A DNA stretch of 64,000 nt. Origin: Rothia mucilaginosa (GTDB taxonomy: Bacteria > Actinomycetota > Actinomycetes > Actinomycetales > Micrococcaceae). The stretch lies in contig NZ_CP079822.1 of assembly GCF_019334805.1 (NCBI RefSeq), positions 1,984,001 to 2,048,000 of the forward strand, given 5' to 3'. Positions 1-7,284 of this stretch are shown here, piece after piece. A program made the translations under genes and the position numbers. How positions within the stretch are numbered: the first letter of the stretch is position 1; the number at the start of each line of letters is the position of its first letter. The notes beneath the pieces were generated by a model. The model ran no database searches and was not told the origin of the DNA. It saw only the letters and a program-made list of their open reading frames with translations.

Positions 1-665
1 ACCCTGCCGCTGAGGAAGCTCAGAAGCGCCTGGAAGAAGCAATCGCCAGCGGTGACAAGGAAGCTCAGACGAAGGCAGCTCACCTGACCGTCACCAGCCA
101 GGCAACCGGTAACGACACCGTCGTTCTGGTGCGCGCCGCCTCCCCGCTGACCAGTAGCGAGAACGCGGCCCTGCAGGCTGACCTGAACCGAGCCAGCCCT
201 GACAGCTCCTTCACCGGTGGCTTGCAGGAACGTCAGACCTACGACCAGCTGCTGACCGTTATGCTGACCTTTACCCTGGTGATGCTCATGCTCGCAGTGG
301 TTATCTCCATCATTGGTGTGGCGAACACGATGACCCTGTCTGTCAACGAACGCCGCCGTGAGAACGCGATGCTCCGCTCGCTGGGTCTGTCCCGCAAGCA
401 GCTGCGCCGCATGATTTCCATTGAGGCGATTCTGATTACGCTCGCCGCAGTGGTACTCGGTATGGTTTCCGGTGGTGTGATTGGTAGCCTCTCTGCGCAG
501 ATTATTATGTCTTCCATGAGTGCTTCCGCCCCGCTCGTGCTTGACCTGCCGTACGTCTGGTACGTGGTCATCCTCGTGGTGGGTGTGCTCGCCGCGATGC
601 TCGCTTCGGCTCTGCCGGCGGCTCGTTCGGCTCGCATGTCCCCGGTTGAGGGTATGCGCGGCTAA
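1..665 (+). CDS. ABC transporter permease, FtsX/MacB type (3' part)
   Basis: The reading frame is open from the window edge, so the start lies upstream. The visible 220 residues hold a short extracytoplasmic stretch followed by three membrane segments: one ending in VVISIIGVANTMTL, one around the ILITLAAVVLGMVSG stretch, and one around VVILVVGVLAAMLAS. The sequence between the first two, with ERRRENAMLRSLGLSRKQ, is the cytoplasmic loop typical of the FtsX domain, and the tail PAARSARMSPVEGMRG is the usual MacB-type C-terminus. Such permeases act with an ATPase in export or envelope stress functions rather than import. The ATPase would be expected upstream, outside the window. The family is clear; the substrate cannot be read. 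Confidence 0.88.
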   Translation, partial: PAAEEAQKRLEEAIASGDKEAQTKAAHLTVTSQATGNDTVVLVRAASPLTSSENAALQADLNRASPDSSFTGGLQERQTYDQLLTVMLTFTLVMLMLAVVISIIGVANTMTLSVNERRRENAMLRSLGLSRKQLRRMISIEAILITLAAVVLGMVSGGVIGSLSAQIIMSSMSASAPLVLDLPYVWYVVILVVGVLAAMLASALPAARSARMSPVEGMRG

Positions 666-721
666 CCCGCTGTATCTGGCATAGTTACAGTACCCGGCGA
701 ACCCGGATACTCGGCGTGAGA

Positions 722-790
722 GAGCCCCGGAGGGTGCCTCGAGAGGAGGCGCCCGCCGGGGCTTCACTGTGTCCTCTAGTCTGTCGTGCT
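722..790 (+). terminator. Terminator-like element, copy 1 of a 69-70 bp direct repeat
   Basis: A GC-rich hairpin with arms GCCCCGG and CCGGGGC, and an inner GGGTGCCTC facing GAGGCGCCC, follows the permease gene. The same hairpin with its downstream flank is repeated almost exactly at 1236-1305, after the nucleotidyltransferase. There is no clear T run, so termination strength is uncertain. Confidence 0.7.
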
Positions 791-836
791 TGTGCTCTCA
801 GATTCTTGGAGCTGACCTGTAGCATGGCTTTGCGCG

Positions 837-848
837 TATGATGGGTGT
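837..848 (+). promoter_or_regulatory. -10 box for a leaderless start
   Basis: TATGAT lies at 837-842 and the ATG at 849 follows after only 6 nt, the distance at which transcription normally begins. No Shine-Dalgarno sequence is present, so the mRNA is probably leaderless. No good -35 box is seen. Confidence 0.6.
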
Positions 849-1166
849 ATGAGTACTAGCCACCCCAATCTGCGTCGCGGGTACACGCTACCCCATGAAG
901 CGGAGGTTCTTCAGATCCTCCGTGACGCTGGTGTGCGCCGTGCCCGACTCTTCGGCAGCGCCGCCCGCGGTGAGCTGACCGAAACCAGCGACCTGGATTT
1001 TCTGGTGCAGATGCCGGGGGCGGCCCCTTTTGACGAGTTCATGCAGATGGTGGATGCTCAGCACCGCATTGAACAGCTGACCGGCCGTAGCGTTGATATG
1101 GTCACCCGGTTGCGCCCCCGCATCTATGCGGAAGCAGAACCGGACATGGTGGAGTTGCCGCTATAA
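849..1166 (+). CDS. MNT-domain nucleotidyltransferase, MntA-like
   Basis: A 105-residue minimal nucleotidyltransferase. It carries the family core GSAARGELTETSDLDFLV, that is GSxxRGE followed by SDLDFLV, where the two aspartates bind metal; a later VDM supplies the third acidic position. In MntA/HepT modules this protein AMPylates and neutralises the HepT toxin RNase. Here no intact HepT follows: only about 20 codons resembling a HepT C-terminus remain (1168-1230). The gene is bracketed by near-identical terminator-like repeats. It may be an orphan antitoxin or may have taken another role. The family call is firm, the role is not. Confidence 0.8.
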   Translation: MSTSHPNLRRGYTLPHEAEVLQILRDAGVRRARLFGSAARGELTETSDLDFLVQMPGAAPFDEFMQMVDAQHRIEQLTGRSVDMVTRLRPRIYAEAEPDMVELPL

Positions 1167-1167
1167 G

Positions 1168-1230
1168 AAGTTGCCTGAGCTGATGAGCGACTTTGAACGA
1201 ATCATCGACGAGATAGAAGAAACTACTTAA
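1168..1230 (+). pseudogene. Remnant of a HepT (DUF86) C-terminus
   Basis: Directly after the nucleotidyltransferase stop, an open frame reads KLPELMSDFERIIDEIEETT and stops. The LPEL..(x)..IIDEIEE pattern matches the C-terminal helix of HepT toxins, which usually end in LPELKxQIEEIL-like sequence. The body of the gene, including the RxxxxH catalytic region, is absent. The piece is short, so homology is suggestive rather than proven. Position and frame immediately behind MntA make the reading more likely. Confidence 0.45.
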
Positions 1231-1235
1231 CTAAA

Positions 1236-1305
1236 GAGCCCCGGAGGGTGCCTCGATCAGGAGGCGCCCGCCGGGGCTTCGCTGTGTCCTCTAGTCTGCC
1301 GTGCT
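1236..1305 (+). terminator. Terminator-like element, copy 2 of the direct repeat
   Basis: Second copy of the element at 722-790, with the same GCCCCGG/CCGGGGC hairpin and the same downstream flank (ctgtgtcctctagtct). It lies between the HepT scar and the convergent response-regulator gene. Confidence 0.7.
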
Positions 1306-1338
1306 CTCTATTCTGCTGTGCCCTTATATAAGGGAGCG

Positions 1339-2181
1339 CTAGTGGGCGATACCCGCCTCATACGCCATAATGACCGCCTGCACACGATCACGCGCACCCA
1401 ACTTCGCCAACACATGCGACACATGCGTCTTCACCGTCGCCTCCGACAGTACCAACTCCCGCGTAATCTCCGCATTCGACAAGCCACGCGCGATCAAACC
1501 CAGCACCTCAAACTCACGCGGCGACAACTGCTCAATCAACTCACGATGCGGATAATCCTGCACAGGCTCAAAGCTTGCATGCTCAGCCGGAATAAACGTC
1601 GCCTTAGGAAGCTCAGAACCAGCAGCCGGGGGAATAGCAGGAACAGACTCGGCGGCAGGAGCGGTAGGAACAACAGGAGCGGGGGAGTCCAGCACCGGAA
1701 TCATCTGCTCCAACAGACGGCGAGTTGCAGACGGCGCAATCACCGCATCGCCGCGGTGCACCGTACGAATCGCCTCCAGCAGCTGCTCCGGCGGGGTGTC
1801 CTTCAACAAGAAACCGCTCGCACCGGCACGCACCGCCGAATACACGTACTCATCAATATCGAAAGTCGTGAGCATGATAATGCGCACCCGCTCATCCTCG
1901 GAAACTTCACGCTCGCCGTCACGCTCCAGGATGCGGCGCGCCGCCTCCAGGCCGTCGCAGTGCGGCATGCGCACATCCATGAGGATGACCTGCGGCGCCT
2001 GCTTCTCAGACACCATGCGGTCAAAAACGTCAATCGCCGCCAGACCGTCATCAGCCTCCATAACGACCTGCAGGTCTGGCTGGGAGTTGACGAGCATGCT
2101 CAAGCCGCCGCGCACTAGGCGCTGGTCGTCAACGAGCATCACGCGAATCGGCTGGGTGGTCTGTGGTGCAGAAGAGTACAT
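1339..2181 (-). CDS. NarL/FixJ-family response regulator
   Basis: A 280-residue DNA-binding response regulator. The receiver domain spans roughly residues 12-130, with the acidic pair at D18-D19, the phosphoacceptor D69 in VILMDVRMP, and the conserved lysine in FLLKDTPP. A Pro/Ala-rich linker of about 60 residues is longer than usual for the family. The LuxR-type helix-turn-helix occupies about 215-280 (LSPREFEVLGLIARGLSNAEI). It lies 41 nt downstream of the kinase gene on the same strand and surely forms a two-component pair with it. AGGA sits 8 nt before the ATG. The regulon cannot be inferred from the neighbours. Confidence 0.92.
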   Translation of the reverse strand: MYSSAPQTTQPIRVMLVDDQRLVRGGLSMLVNSQPDLQVVMEADDGLAAIDVFDRMVSEKQAPQVILMDVRMPHCDGLEAARRILERDGEREVSEDERVRIIMLTTFDIDEYVYSAVRAGASGFLLKDTPPEQLLEAIRTVHRGDAVIAPSATRRLLEQMIPVLDSPAPVVPTAPAAESVPAIPPAAGSELPKATFIPAEHASFEPVQDYPHRELIEQLSPREFEVLGLIARGLSNAEITRELVLSEATVKTHVSHVLAKLGARDRVQAVIMAYEAGIAH

Positions 2182-2222
2182 AGTTTCAATCCTAGATTAC
2201 GAGGTAGTAGAGGGCACGGGTA

Positions 2223-3662
2223 TTAGAGGTCGCGGTAGGGCAGCGCCGCCTCAACGAGCCAGCCGCCGTCGGGTTGCAGACCGTAGGTGAGGACGCCGTG
2301 GTAGAGGGCGATGCGCTCGCTCATGCCGCGCAGACCGTTACCGCTACCGGGTACCGGGCTGCTGGCGCGCTGATTTACGGCAGAGGAAACAGAGGAAACC
2401 GGGTCGTTCTGCACCCGCAACTGCAGACCGTCCTCACTCCAGTGAATGGTGACGGTGGTTGCCGCGCCGGGGGAGTGCTTGAGTGCGTTGGTGAGCGCCT
2501 CCTGCACGGTGCGGTACGCCGCCAGCTCGGCACCCTGCGGCAGGGTGCGTGCCATGGTGCCGGTGATTCCGGTGAAGGTGACGGGTAGCCCGGCGCGGCG
2601 GCTCTGCTCCACGAGGGCGGGCACGTCGCTGAGGGTGGGCACGGGCGCGTAGGCGGTTGCCTCGTCCGTGCGGAGTAGCCCGAGTAGGGAACGCATCTGG
2701 GTGAGGGAGTCGCGTGCCGTATCTGCGATGAGTTCGAGGGTCTGCTCGGCAATATCCGGTGTGCTCTGCTGCTGAACCTGACCCGACTGCTCAGCCTGAC
2801 CCGACTGCTCTGCCTGTTGCGTTTGCTGTGCGCGTGCGGTGCGGGCGCTCGCGGCGGCGTAGCGTGCCCCGTCCGCCTGGGAAATAATGCTGGAGAGCGA
2901 GTGCGCCACAATATCGTGCATTTCGCGGGCGATGCGGGTGCGTTCGTCCTGCGCGGCAAGGCGGCGTTCCTGTTCCTGCTCGTATTCGAGGCGGCGGGCG
3001 CGTTCTTCGAACTCTTCGCTGCGCAGTTCGCGCATGCGGCGGGAGTCGCCGAGGAACCAGAAGACGGTGAAGATGGATCCGCAGAGAACGCCGAGCATCA
3101 GGGAGATGAAGATGCGGGCGGGTATGTCGTCCCAGTGGTAGAGGAATGAGAGTGATGCCTGCACGGTGACGGCGAGTGCGCCGACCCAGCCGAGAATGAG
3201 GCCGCGGAAGCGGGCGCGGCGGGTCCAGTGCCTGCCGATATGGTAGGCGGCGAGGCTGACCGGCGGGTAGCAGGTGAGGGCGAGTGAATCGGGGAAGGGG
3301 GACACGAGGGTGAGGCAGAGCGCCGCGATGACCACGTAGATACTGCCGTAGGGGAATCGGTAGCGGAAGTAGAGCGCGGTGGTGCTACCGAGTGCAGAGA
3401 TGACCGGGATCCAGCCGTAGCCGTTGATGAAGGCAACGGAGAGCACGCAGCAGAAGAATTGCATGTGTGCGACGACGAGGACGTTCATCCAGCTGCGCTT
3501 GTCTCTGAGGTAGCTTTGCACGCGGCTGGAGGCGGTGATTGCGTCGGCGGGCAGGTCGTTGCTTTCTGAGGTGCCGCGGGTTTTCGTTACGGCGTAGCCG
3601 GGTTCGGCTGTCTCTGTGCTGTGCTGTGGGTTCTGCTGGGGTTCGGTGCGCTTGTGGGGCAT
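2223..3662 (-). CDS. Sensor histidine kinase, HisKA_3 / NarL-partner type
   Basis: A 479-residue membrane kinase. After a hydrophilic N-terminus of about 55 residues come four to six hydrophobic segments (about 60-205) with little extracytoplasmic sequence, so it probably senses an envelope or membrane signal. A short coiled region leads to the dimerisation helix with the phosphorylated histidine H249 (RTRIAREMHDIVAHSL). The ATPase domain shows the N box (VQEALTNALKH) and G box (GNGLRGMSER). A Gln/Ser-rich insert sits between the DHp helix and the ATPase domain. The start has no Shine-Dalgarno but a TACACT box ends 6 nt upstream, so the transcript is probably leaderless. Confidence 0.93.
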   Translation of the reverse strand: MPHKRTEPQQNPQHSTETAEPGYAVTKTRGTSESNDLPADAITASSRVQSYLRDKRSWMNVLVVAHMQFFCCVLSVAFINGYGWIPVISALGSTTALYFRYRFPYGSIYVVIAALCLTLVSPFPDSLALTCYPPVSLAAYHIGRHWTRRARFRGLILGWVGALAVTVQASLSFLYHWDDIPARIFISLMLGVLCGSIFTVFWFLGDSRRMRELRSEEFEERARRLEYEQEQERRLAAQDERTRIAREMHDIVAHSLSSIISQADGARYAAASARTARAQQTQQAEQSGQAEQSGQVQQQSTPDIAEQTLELIADTARDSLTQMRSLLGLLRTDEATAYAPVPTLSDVPALVEQSRRAGLPVTFTGITGTMARTLPQGAELAAYRTVQEALTNALKHSPGAATTVTIHWSEDGLQLRVQNDPVSSVSSAVNQRASSPVPGSGNGLRGMSERIALYHGVLTYGLQPDGGWLVEAALPYRDL

Positions 3663-3674
3663 GTTTCCAGTGTA
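3663..3674 (-). promoter_or_regulatory. -10 box for leaderless kinase mRNA
   Basis: On the minus strand TACACT (3669-3674) is separated by 6 nt from the ATG of the kinase gene, with no ribosome binding site between. This is the same arrangement as several other genes of the window. Confidence 0.55.
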
Positions 3675-3981
3675 TCGGGGTGGTGGGGCGAGGTTGGGGG
3701 CCTCTTTTTGCTCTCACATGCAGGAATATTCTGTGGGTTTGCGTGTGGGGTTGTGTGCTTGAGTGAGTATGACACGCCGAAAATAGCTATTTTTAGTGAC
3801 CTTAGTTACTTTTTTGAAAAATATTCTTTCAACTAAAACTTGAGAGTTTGGGATTGTATGGGGTTCGAATTCGAGTTTAAGAGACTTGAAACTCCCTTAA
3901 GTAACCTATTTTGGTTGAAAAACCTTCAACCAAGGCGGAGAGTTTAAGGGAAACCCCCTCATCAAACCATTTTTGGAACCA
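3675..3981. other. AT-rich intergenic region
   Basis: About 300 bases, unusually AT-rich for this window, with no convincing coding sequence. It contains two GAGTTTAAG-like repeats (around 3871 and 3939) and a TTGGTTGAAAAACCTTCAACCAA dyad region near 3911-3933. It may serve as an upstream promoter element for the structured leader that follows. Confidence 0.4.
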
Positions 3982-4010
3982 TTGCGGTACAGGTCTTTGA
4001 TGGGTATAGT
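3982..4010 (+). promoter_or_regulatory. Strong sigma-70-type promoter, tRNA-like
   Basis: TTGCGG (3982-3987), a 17-nt spacer, then TATAGT (4005-4010). The tRNA promoters of this window use TTGCGT, TTGCAC or TTGACC with the same spacer and the identical TATAGT. An inverted repeat, CGGTACAG (3985-3992) and CTGTACCG (4016-4023), brackets the -10 box and could be an operator. Confidence 0.65.
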
Positions 4011-4016
4011 TTTGGC

Positions 4017-4249
4017 TGTACCGAAATTCTGCGTCCAGGAGGCAAGGCCTCGCAGAGTGAACACCAAGCGCTCTGAAACGCGAAAGTCCCTATGCAGGGG
4101 ACCGGTTACAGCATTATGTCGTTATCACCAGAGGTTAGGCGCAAGCCTACTTCACTCACTCGAATCTCATCAGGTGACGTTCTTCGCCGTGCACGACGGC
4201 GGGTGATAACTTTTATTCCTCAAAATGACATCACTCTCGAAGGACATAC
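4017..4249 (+). ncRNA. Candidate structured leader RNA or small RNA
   Basis: From the predicted start near 4017 to the ATG at 4250 the RNA can form several strong helices. Helix A is TCTGCG (4028-4033) with CGCAGA (4051-4056), topped by AGGC/GCCT. Helix B is GTCCC (4086-4090) with GGGAC (4098-4102). A 9-bp closing stem, GTTATCACC (4121-4129) with GGTGATAAC (4202-4210), encloses TAGGC-GCAA-GCCTA with a GNRA loop (4135-4148) and CGCCGT/ACGGCG (4185-4201), a three-way junction. TTTTATT follows the closing stem, so a small RNA ending there is possible. I match it to no known riboswitch class. Confidence 0.5.
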
Positions 4250-5614
4250 ATGTCTACTAACATTTCTCGCCGCAAGGTTGTCGCTGGCGCAGCATGGGCT
4301 GCTCCGGTTGTCGCAGCATCTGCTGCAGTTCCCGCTTTTGCTTCCTCCACCGAATGTGAGTGGGAGTCCACCGCAGCTTACACCGCTGAAGGTAACGCTT
4401 CGGGTGCTAAGGGCACCCAGTCCTTCGTCGTTCCCCCGCTGGTCGACAAGATCAAGTTCGAGGTTGTCGGTGGCGCTGGTGGTACCAACTACGACGATAT
4501 CGCAGCAGGCTCCGGTGCTAAGATCACCGGTATCATCGAGGTCAAGCCCGGCCAGACCGTTCAGCTCATCGGCGCAGCCGGTGGTATCGGTAAGGGCCCC
4601 CTGTCCCCCGCAGAGGGTGGCGAGGGCTACGGTAACGGCGGTTCCTCCAACCTGCCCACCCCCATCCCCGCAAGCGTCATGCAGCGCGTCAACGCTATTT
4701 GGTCGAAGGACTCCAGCCTGAAGCGCATCATCTACTCCGCATCCGGTGGTGGCTCCTCCGCTCTGGTTATCAACGGTACCCCCGTTGCAGTTGCAGGTGG
4801 CGGCGGTGGCGCTGGCTTCGTGAACTCCGGTGGCGCTAACAACAACGAGCAGTACGCTGCGGCTGGCGCAGTTGACGCAGGTCGCCTGTGGCCCTCCGGC
4901 GCAAAGCGCAACGTGTACCCCGTTATCGGTTCCACCGGTGGTTCCGCTGATGGTGCAGAAGGTTCCGCAGGTAAGCAGGGTGCACTGACCTACGCTGCTG
5001 ACACCTCCGTCACCACCACTGTTAACGCAGGTGAGGGTGGCTCCGCAGGTATCGGTGGTAACGGTGGTTCCAAGACCGACCTGCCCTCCGGCAAGTCCCC
5101 CAACGGCGTTCTGGGCTACTCCTCCGCTAACAACCAGGAAATCTACGCTTCCTCCAAGTCCGGTAACCAGGGTGGCGACGGCTTCAAGGGTAACGGTGGC
5201 GACGGCGTTGGCTCCTACTCCTACCTGATCGACAACAACGATCGCACCAAGAAGGAAGAGGGCACCAAGAACGGTAAGGGCTACGCTCTCGAGTACGAAT
5301 CCATCGGCTTCAACTTCAACGGCTACGAGTCCGTCATCTCCGCAGGTGGTGGCGCAGGCTACGGTGGCGGTGGCTCCGGTGCTTCTACCTCCTCCTCCGC
5401 AATCGTTCTGACCCAGAAGTGGAACAACAACCCCAACGGTCTGCGCCAGAACGTTGGCTTCGCACAGTTCGGTGGCGGCGGTGGCGCTGGTGGCTCCTAC
5501 GTTGCTCCCGGTGTTTCCGGTGGCTCCATCGAGTCCGCAGGTAACGCTCCGACCGAACGTGGCGCTCGTGGCAACGGCTACGTCAAGGTCTCCCTCTGCA
5601 AGCGCACCGCGTAA
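4250..5614 (+). CDS. Glycine-rich Tat-exported surface protein
   Basis: A 454-residue protein with a twin-arginine signal (SRRKVVAGAAWAAPVVAASA, cleavage near AFASS). The mature part is dominated by glycine runs such as GGGGGAGF and GGGGGAGGSY, alternating with short beta-like stretches (KIKFEVVGGAGG, GQTVQLIGAAGG), and ends NGYVKVSLCKRTA. There is no sorting signal or transmembrane anchor. A paralogue with the same plan lies at 56548-57996. Function is unknown; such proteins may form an extracellular or wall-bound layer. Codon use is strongly biased and the upstream promoter is strong, suggesting high expression. GAAGGA lies 5 nt before the ATG. Confidence 0.85.
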   Translation: MSTNISRRKVVAGAAWAAPVVAASAAVPAFASSTECEWESTAAYTAEGNASGAKGTQSFVVPPLVDKIKFEVVGGAGGTNYDDIAAGSGAKITGIIEVKPGQTVQLIGAAGGIGKGPLSPAEGGEGYGNGGSSNLPTPIPASVMQRVNAIWSKDSSLKRIIYSASGGGSSALVINGTPVAVAGGGGGAGFVNSGGANNNEQYAAAGAVDAGRLWPSGAKRNVYPVIGSTGGSADGAEGSAGKQGALTYAADTSVTTTVNAGEGGSAGIGGNGGSKTDLPSGKSPNGVLGYSSANNQEIYASSKSGNQGGDGFKGNGGDGVGSYSYLIDNNDRTKKEEGTKNGKGYALEYESIGFNFNGYESVISAGGGAGYGGGGSGASTSSSAIVLTQKWNNNPNGLRQNVGFAQFGGGGGAGGSYVAPGVSGGSIESAGNAPTERGARGNGYVKVSLCKRTA

Positions 5615-5660
5615 TTGCATAGACCTTTAGGGCTCTAACTCTGAGTGAGAACTCGTAACG

Positions 5661-5698
5661 ATATTCCCCGGCTGATGATTCAGCCGGGGAATATTGTT
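5661..5698 (+). terminator. Rho-independent terminator
   Basis: A perfect 14-bp stem, ATATTCCCCGGCTG with CAGCCGGGGAATAT around a 6-nt loop, is followed by TGTTTT. It ends the glycine-rich protein transcript. Confidence 0.9.
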
Positions 5699-5788
5699 TT
5701 AACCGGTAGTATCCATCTATCCCACCCCTCCCTAGCCCAGAGTCTGAGAACCCGCCCGCCCACTCTACCGCCCACCCGCGGCGCGTAT

Positions 5789-5800
5789 TACGGTAGAGGC
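5789..5800 (+). promoter_or_regulatory. -10 box for leaderless leuB
   Basis: TACGGT (5789-5794) ends 6 nt before the ATG at 5801. An AGAGG lies only 2 nt from the ATG, too close to be a Shine-Dalgarno site, so a leaderless transcript is likelier. Confidence 0.45.
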
Positions 5801-6856
5801 ATGACTGAAGCACGTAGCATCGACCTTGCCGTCATCCCCGGCGACGGCATCGGCCCCGAAATCATTACCGAAGCCCAGCGCATCCTCACCCGCGCCTGCG
5901 AGCTCGAAAACATCACCGTAACCCCCACCCACTACAAGCTCGGCGCCGAGCACTGGCTGGAAACCGGTGAAACCCTGCCCGACTCCACCATGGACGCCCT
6001 CAAGCAGCACGACGCGATCCTCTTTGGCGCCATCGGTGCAGACCCGCGCAGCGGCAAGATTCCCTCCGGCCTCATCGAACGCGAAATGCTCCTGAAGCTA
6101 CGCTTCGCCTTCGACCACTACATCAACCTGCGCCCCTCCCGCCTGTACCCCGGCGCAGTCTCCCCGCTCGCCAACCCCGGCAACATCGACTTCGTCGTCG
6201 TGCGTGAAGGCACCGAAGGCCCCTACATTGGCAACGGCGGCGTCATCCGCGGCGGCACCTCGCACGAAATTGCCACCGAAGTTTCCCTCAACACCGCACA
6301 CGGTGTGGAGCGCCTGGTGCGCTACGCCTTCAAGCTGGCATCCACCCGCCGCAAGAAGGTCACCCTCGTGCACAAGACCAACGTGCTTACCCACGCCGGT
6401 CGCCTCTACAACCGCTACTTCACCGAAATCGCGGCTGAATTCCCCGAGGTCGAGACCGACTACCTGCACATTGACGCGACCACCATCTTCATGGTCACCG
6501 ACCCCGCCCGCTTCGACGTGATTGTCACCGACAACCTCTTCGGCGACATCATCACCGACCTCGCCGGTGCAGTGACCGGCGGTATCGGCTACGCGGCAAG
6601 CGGTAACATCAACGCCGTCGGCGAGTTCCCCTCCATGTTCGAGCCCGTACACGGCTCCGCACCGGACATCGCCCGCCAGAACAAGGCAAACCCCACCGCC
6701 GCAATCCTCGCCGGCGCGATGCTGCTGCGTCACCTCGGCCACGATGCCGCCGCAGCCCGCATTGAGGACGCTGTTGAGGCAGATATGCGCGAGAACGGCG
6801 CGAGCGTGCGCGGAACCGATCAGGTCGGTGCGGACGTGCTCGCACGCCTCGGCTAA
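5801..6856 (+). CDS. leuB: 3-isopropylmalate dehydrogenase
   Basis: A 351-residue enzyme oxidising and decarboxylating (2R,3S)-3-isopropylmalate with NAD in leucine synthesis. Family features are [12 protein letters not shown] at the N-terminus, the substrate-binding [22 protein letters not shown] stretch (Arg residues), and the metal/NAD signature [17 protein letters not shown]. The frame continues upstream without another good start; ATG 5801 begins the conserved sequence and has a -10 box at leaderless distance. leuC, leuD and a putative leucine-pathway regulator lie about 48 kb away, so the pathway is split, as in other actinobacteria. Confidence 0.96.
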   Translation: MTEARSIDLAVIPGDGIGPEIITEAQRILTRACELENITVTPTHYKLGAEHWLETGETLPDSTMDALKQHDAILFGAIGADPRSGKIPSGLIEREMLLKLRFAFDHYINLRPSRLYPGAVSPLANPGNIDFVVVREGTEGPYIGNGGVIRGGTSHEIATEVSLNTAHGVERLVRYAFKLASTRRKKVTLVHKTNVLTHAGRLYNRYFTEIAAEFPEVETDYLHIDATTIFMVTDPARFDVIVTDNLFGDIITDLAGAVTGGIGYAASGNINAVGEFPSMFEPVHGSAPDIARQNKANPTAAILAGAMLLRHLGHDAAAARIEDAVEADMRENGASVRGTDQVGADVLARLG

Positions 6857-7284
6857 AGCTCGTGCGGCTAAAGCTCGCTCGATTAATACTGGCGCGGCTA
6901 AAACTCATCTGCCGTAGCAGCTGAGCAAACTACGCTCGTGGAGCTTACAAGGGAAGAAGCCCGGAAGGAACACACCTTCCGGGCTTCACCCATACCTTCA
7001 CCGCGTAGCCCCTGTTCACATCCTGAATGGGAGAAAAGGTGCGCATGCGGCAAACTCATCTTTCCGGTACTCTAAAACAGGTCAGGCACACCCGCCCGGC
7101 ACCTCGGCGGTGGACACCATCCACCACTAGCTTTGATGCATCCGACTAGCACAGACCGCTAGATGCACCATCTGCCCCGCACGACAACGCGCCCGGCGGC
7201 ACACACCGGTCCCTCGCCCCGCCGCGAGAACCGCCACTCAAAGAACGCCCACAGAGGCAACTAGACGAAGAGGAACGCAGAACG
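6857..7284. other. leuB-ilvE intergenic region
   Basis: It contains the leuB terminator, a possible -10 box TACTCT at 7078-7083, and then about 200 nt of C-rich leader to ilvE. The leader can form a GGTGGA/TCCACC hairpin and an extended helix with TGCAT and CTAGC pairing to GCTAG and ATGCA around 7136-7168. No leader peptide rich in Leu, Ile or Val codons and no T-box sequence was found. Confidence 0.45.
6956..6987 (+). terminator. Terminator-like hairpin after leuB
   Basis: A perfect 13-bp stem (GAAGCCCGGAAGG with CCTTCCGGGCTTC, 6-nt loop). The downstream T run is weak. Confidence 0.8.

Noticed and set aside
4017..4249. Known c-di-AMP, c-di-GMP, cobalamin or RNase P RNA
   Set aside because: None of the core sequences I know for these classes is present, so the element is left unassigned.
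7078..7284. Attenuator or T-box before ilvE
   Set aside because: No leader peptide with Leu/Ile/Val codon runs, no T-box sequence and no terminator before the ATG.
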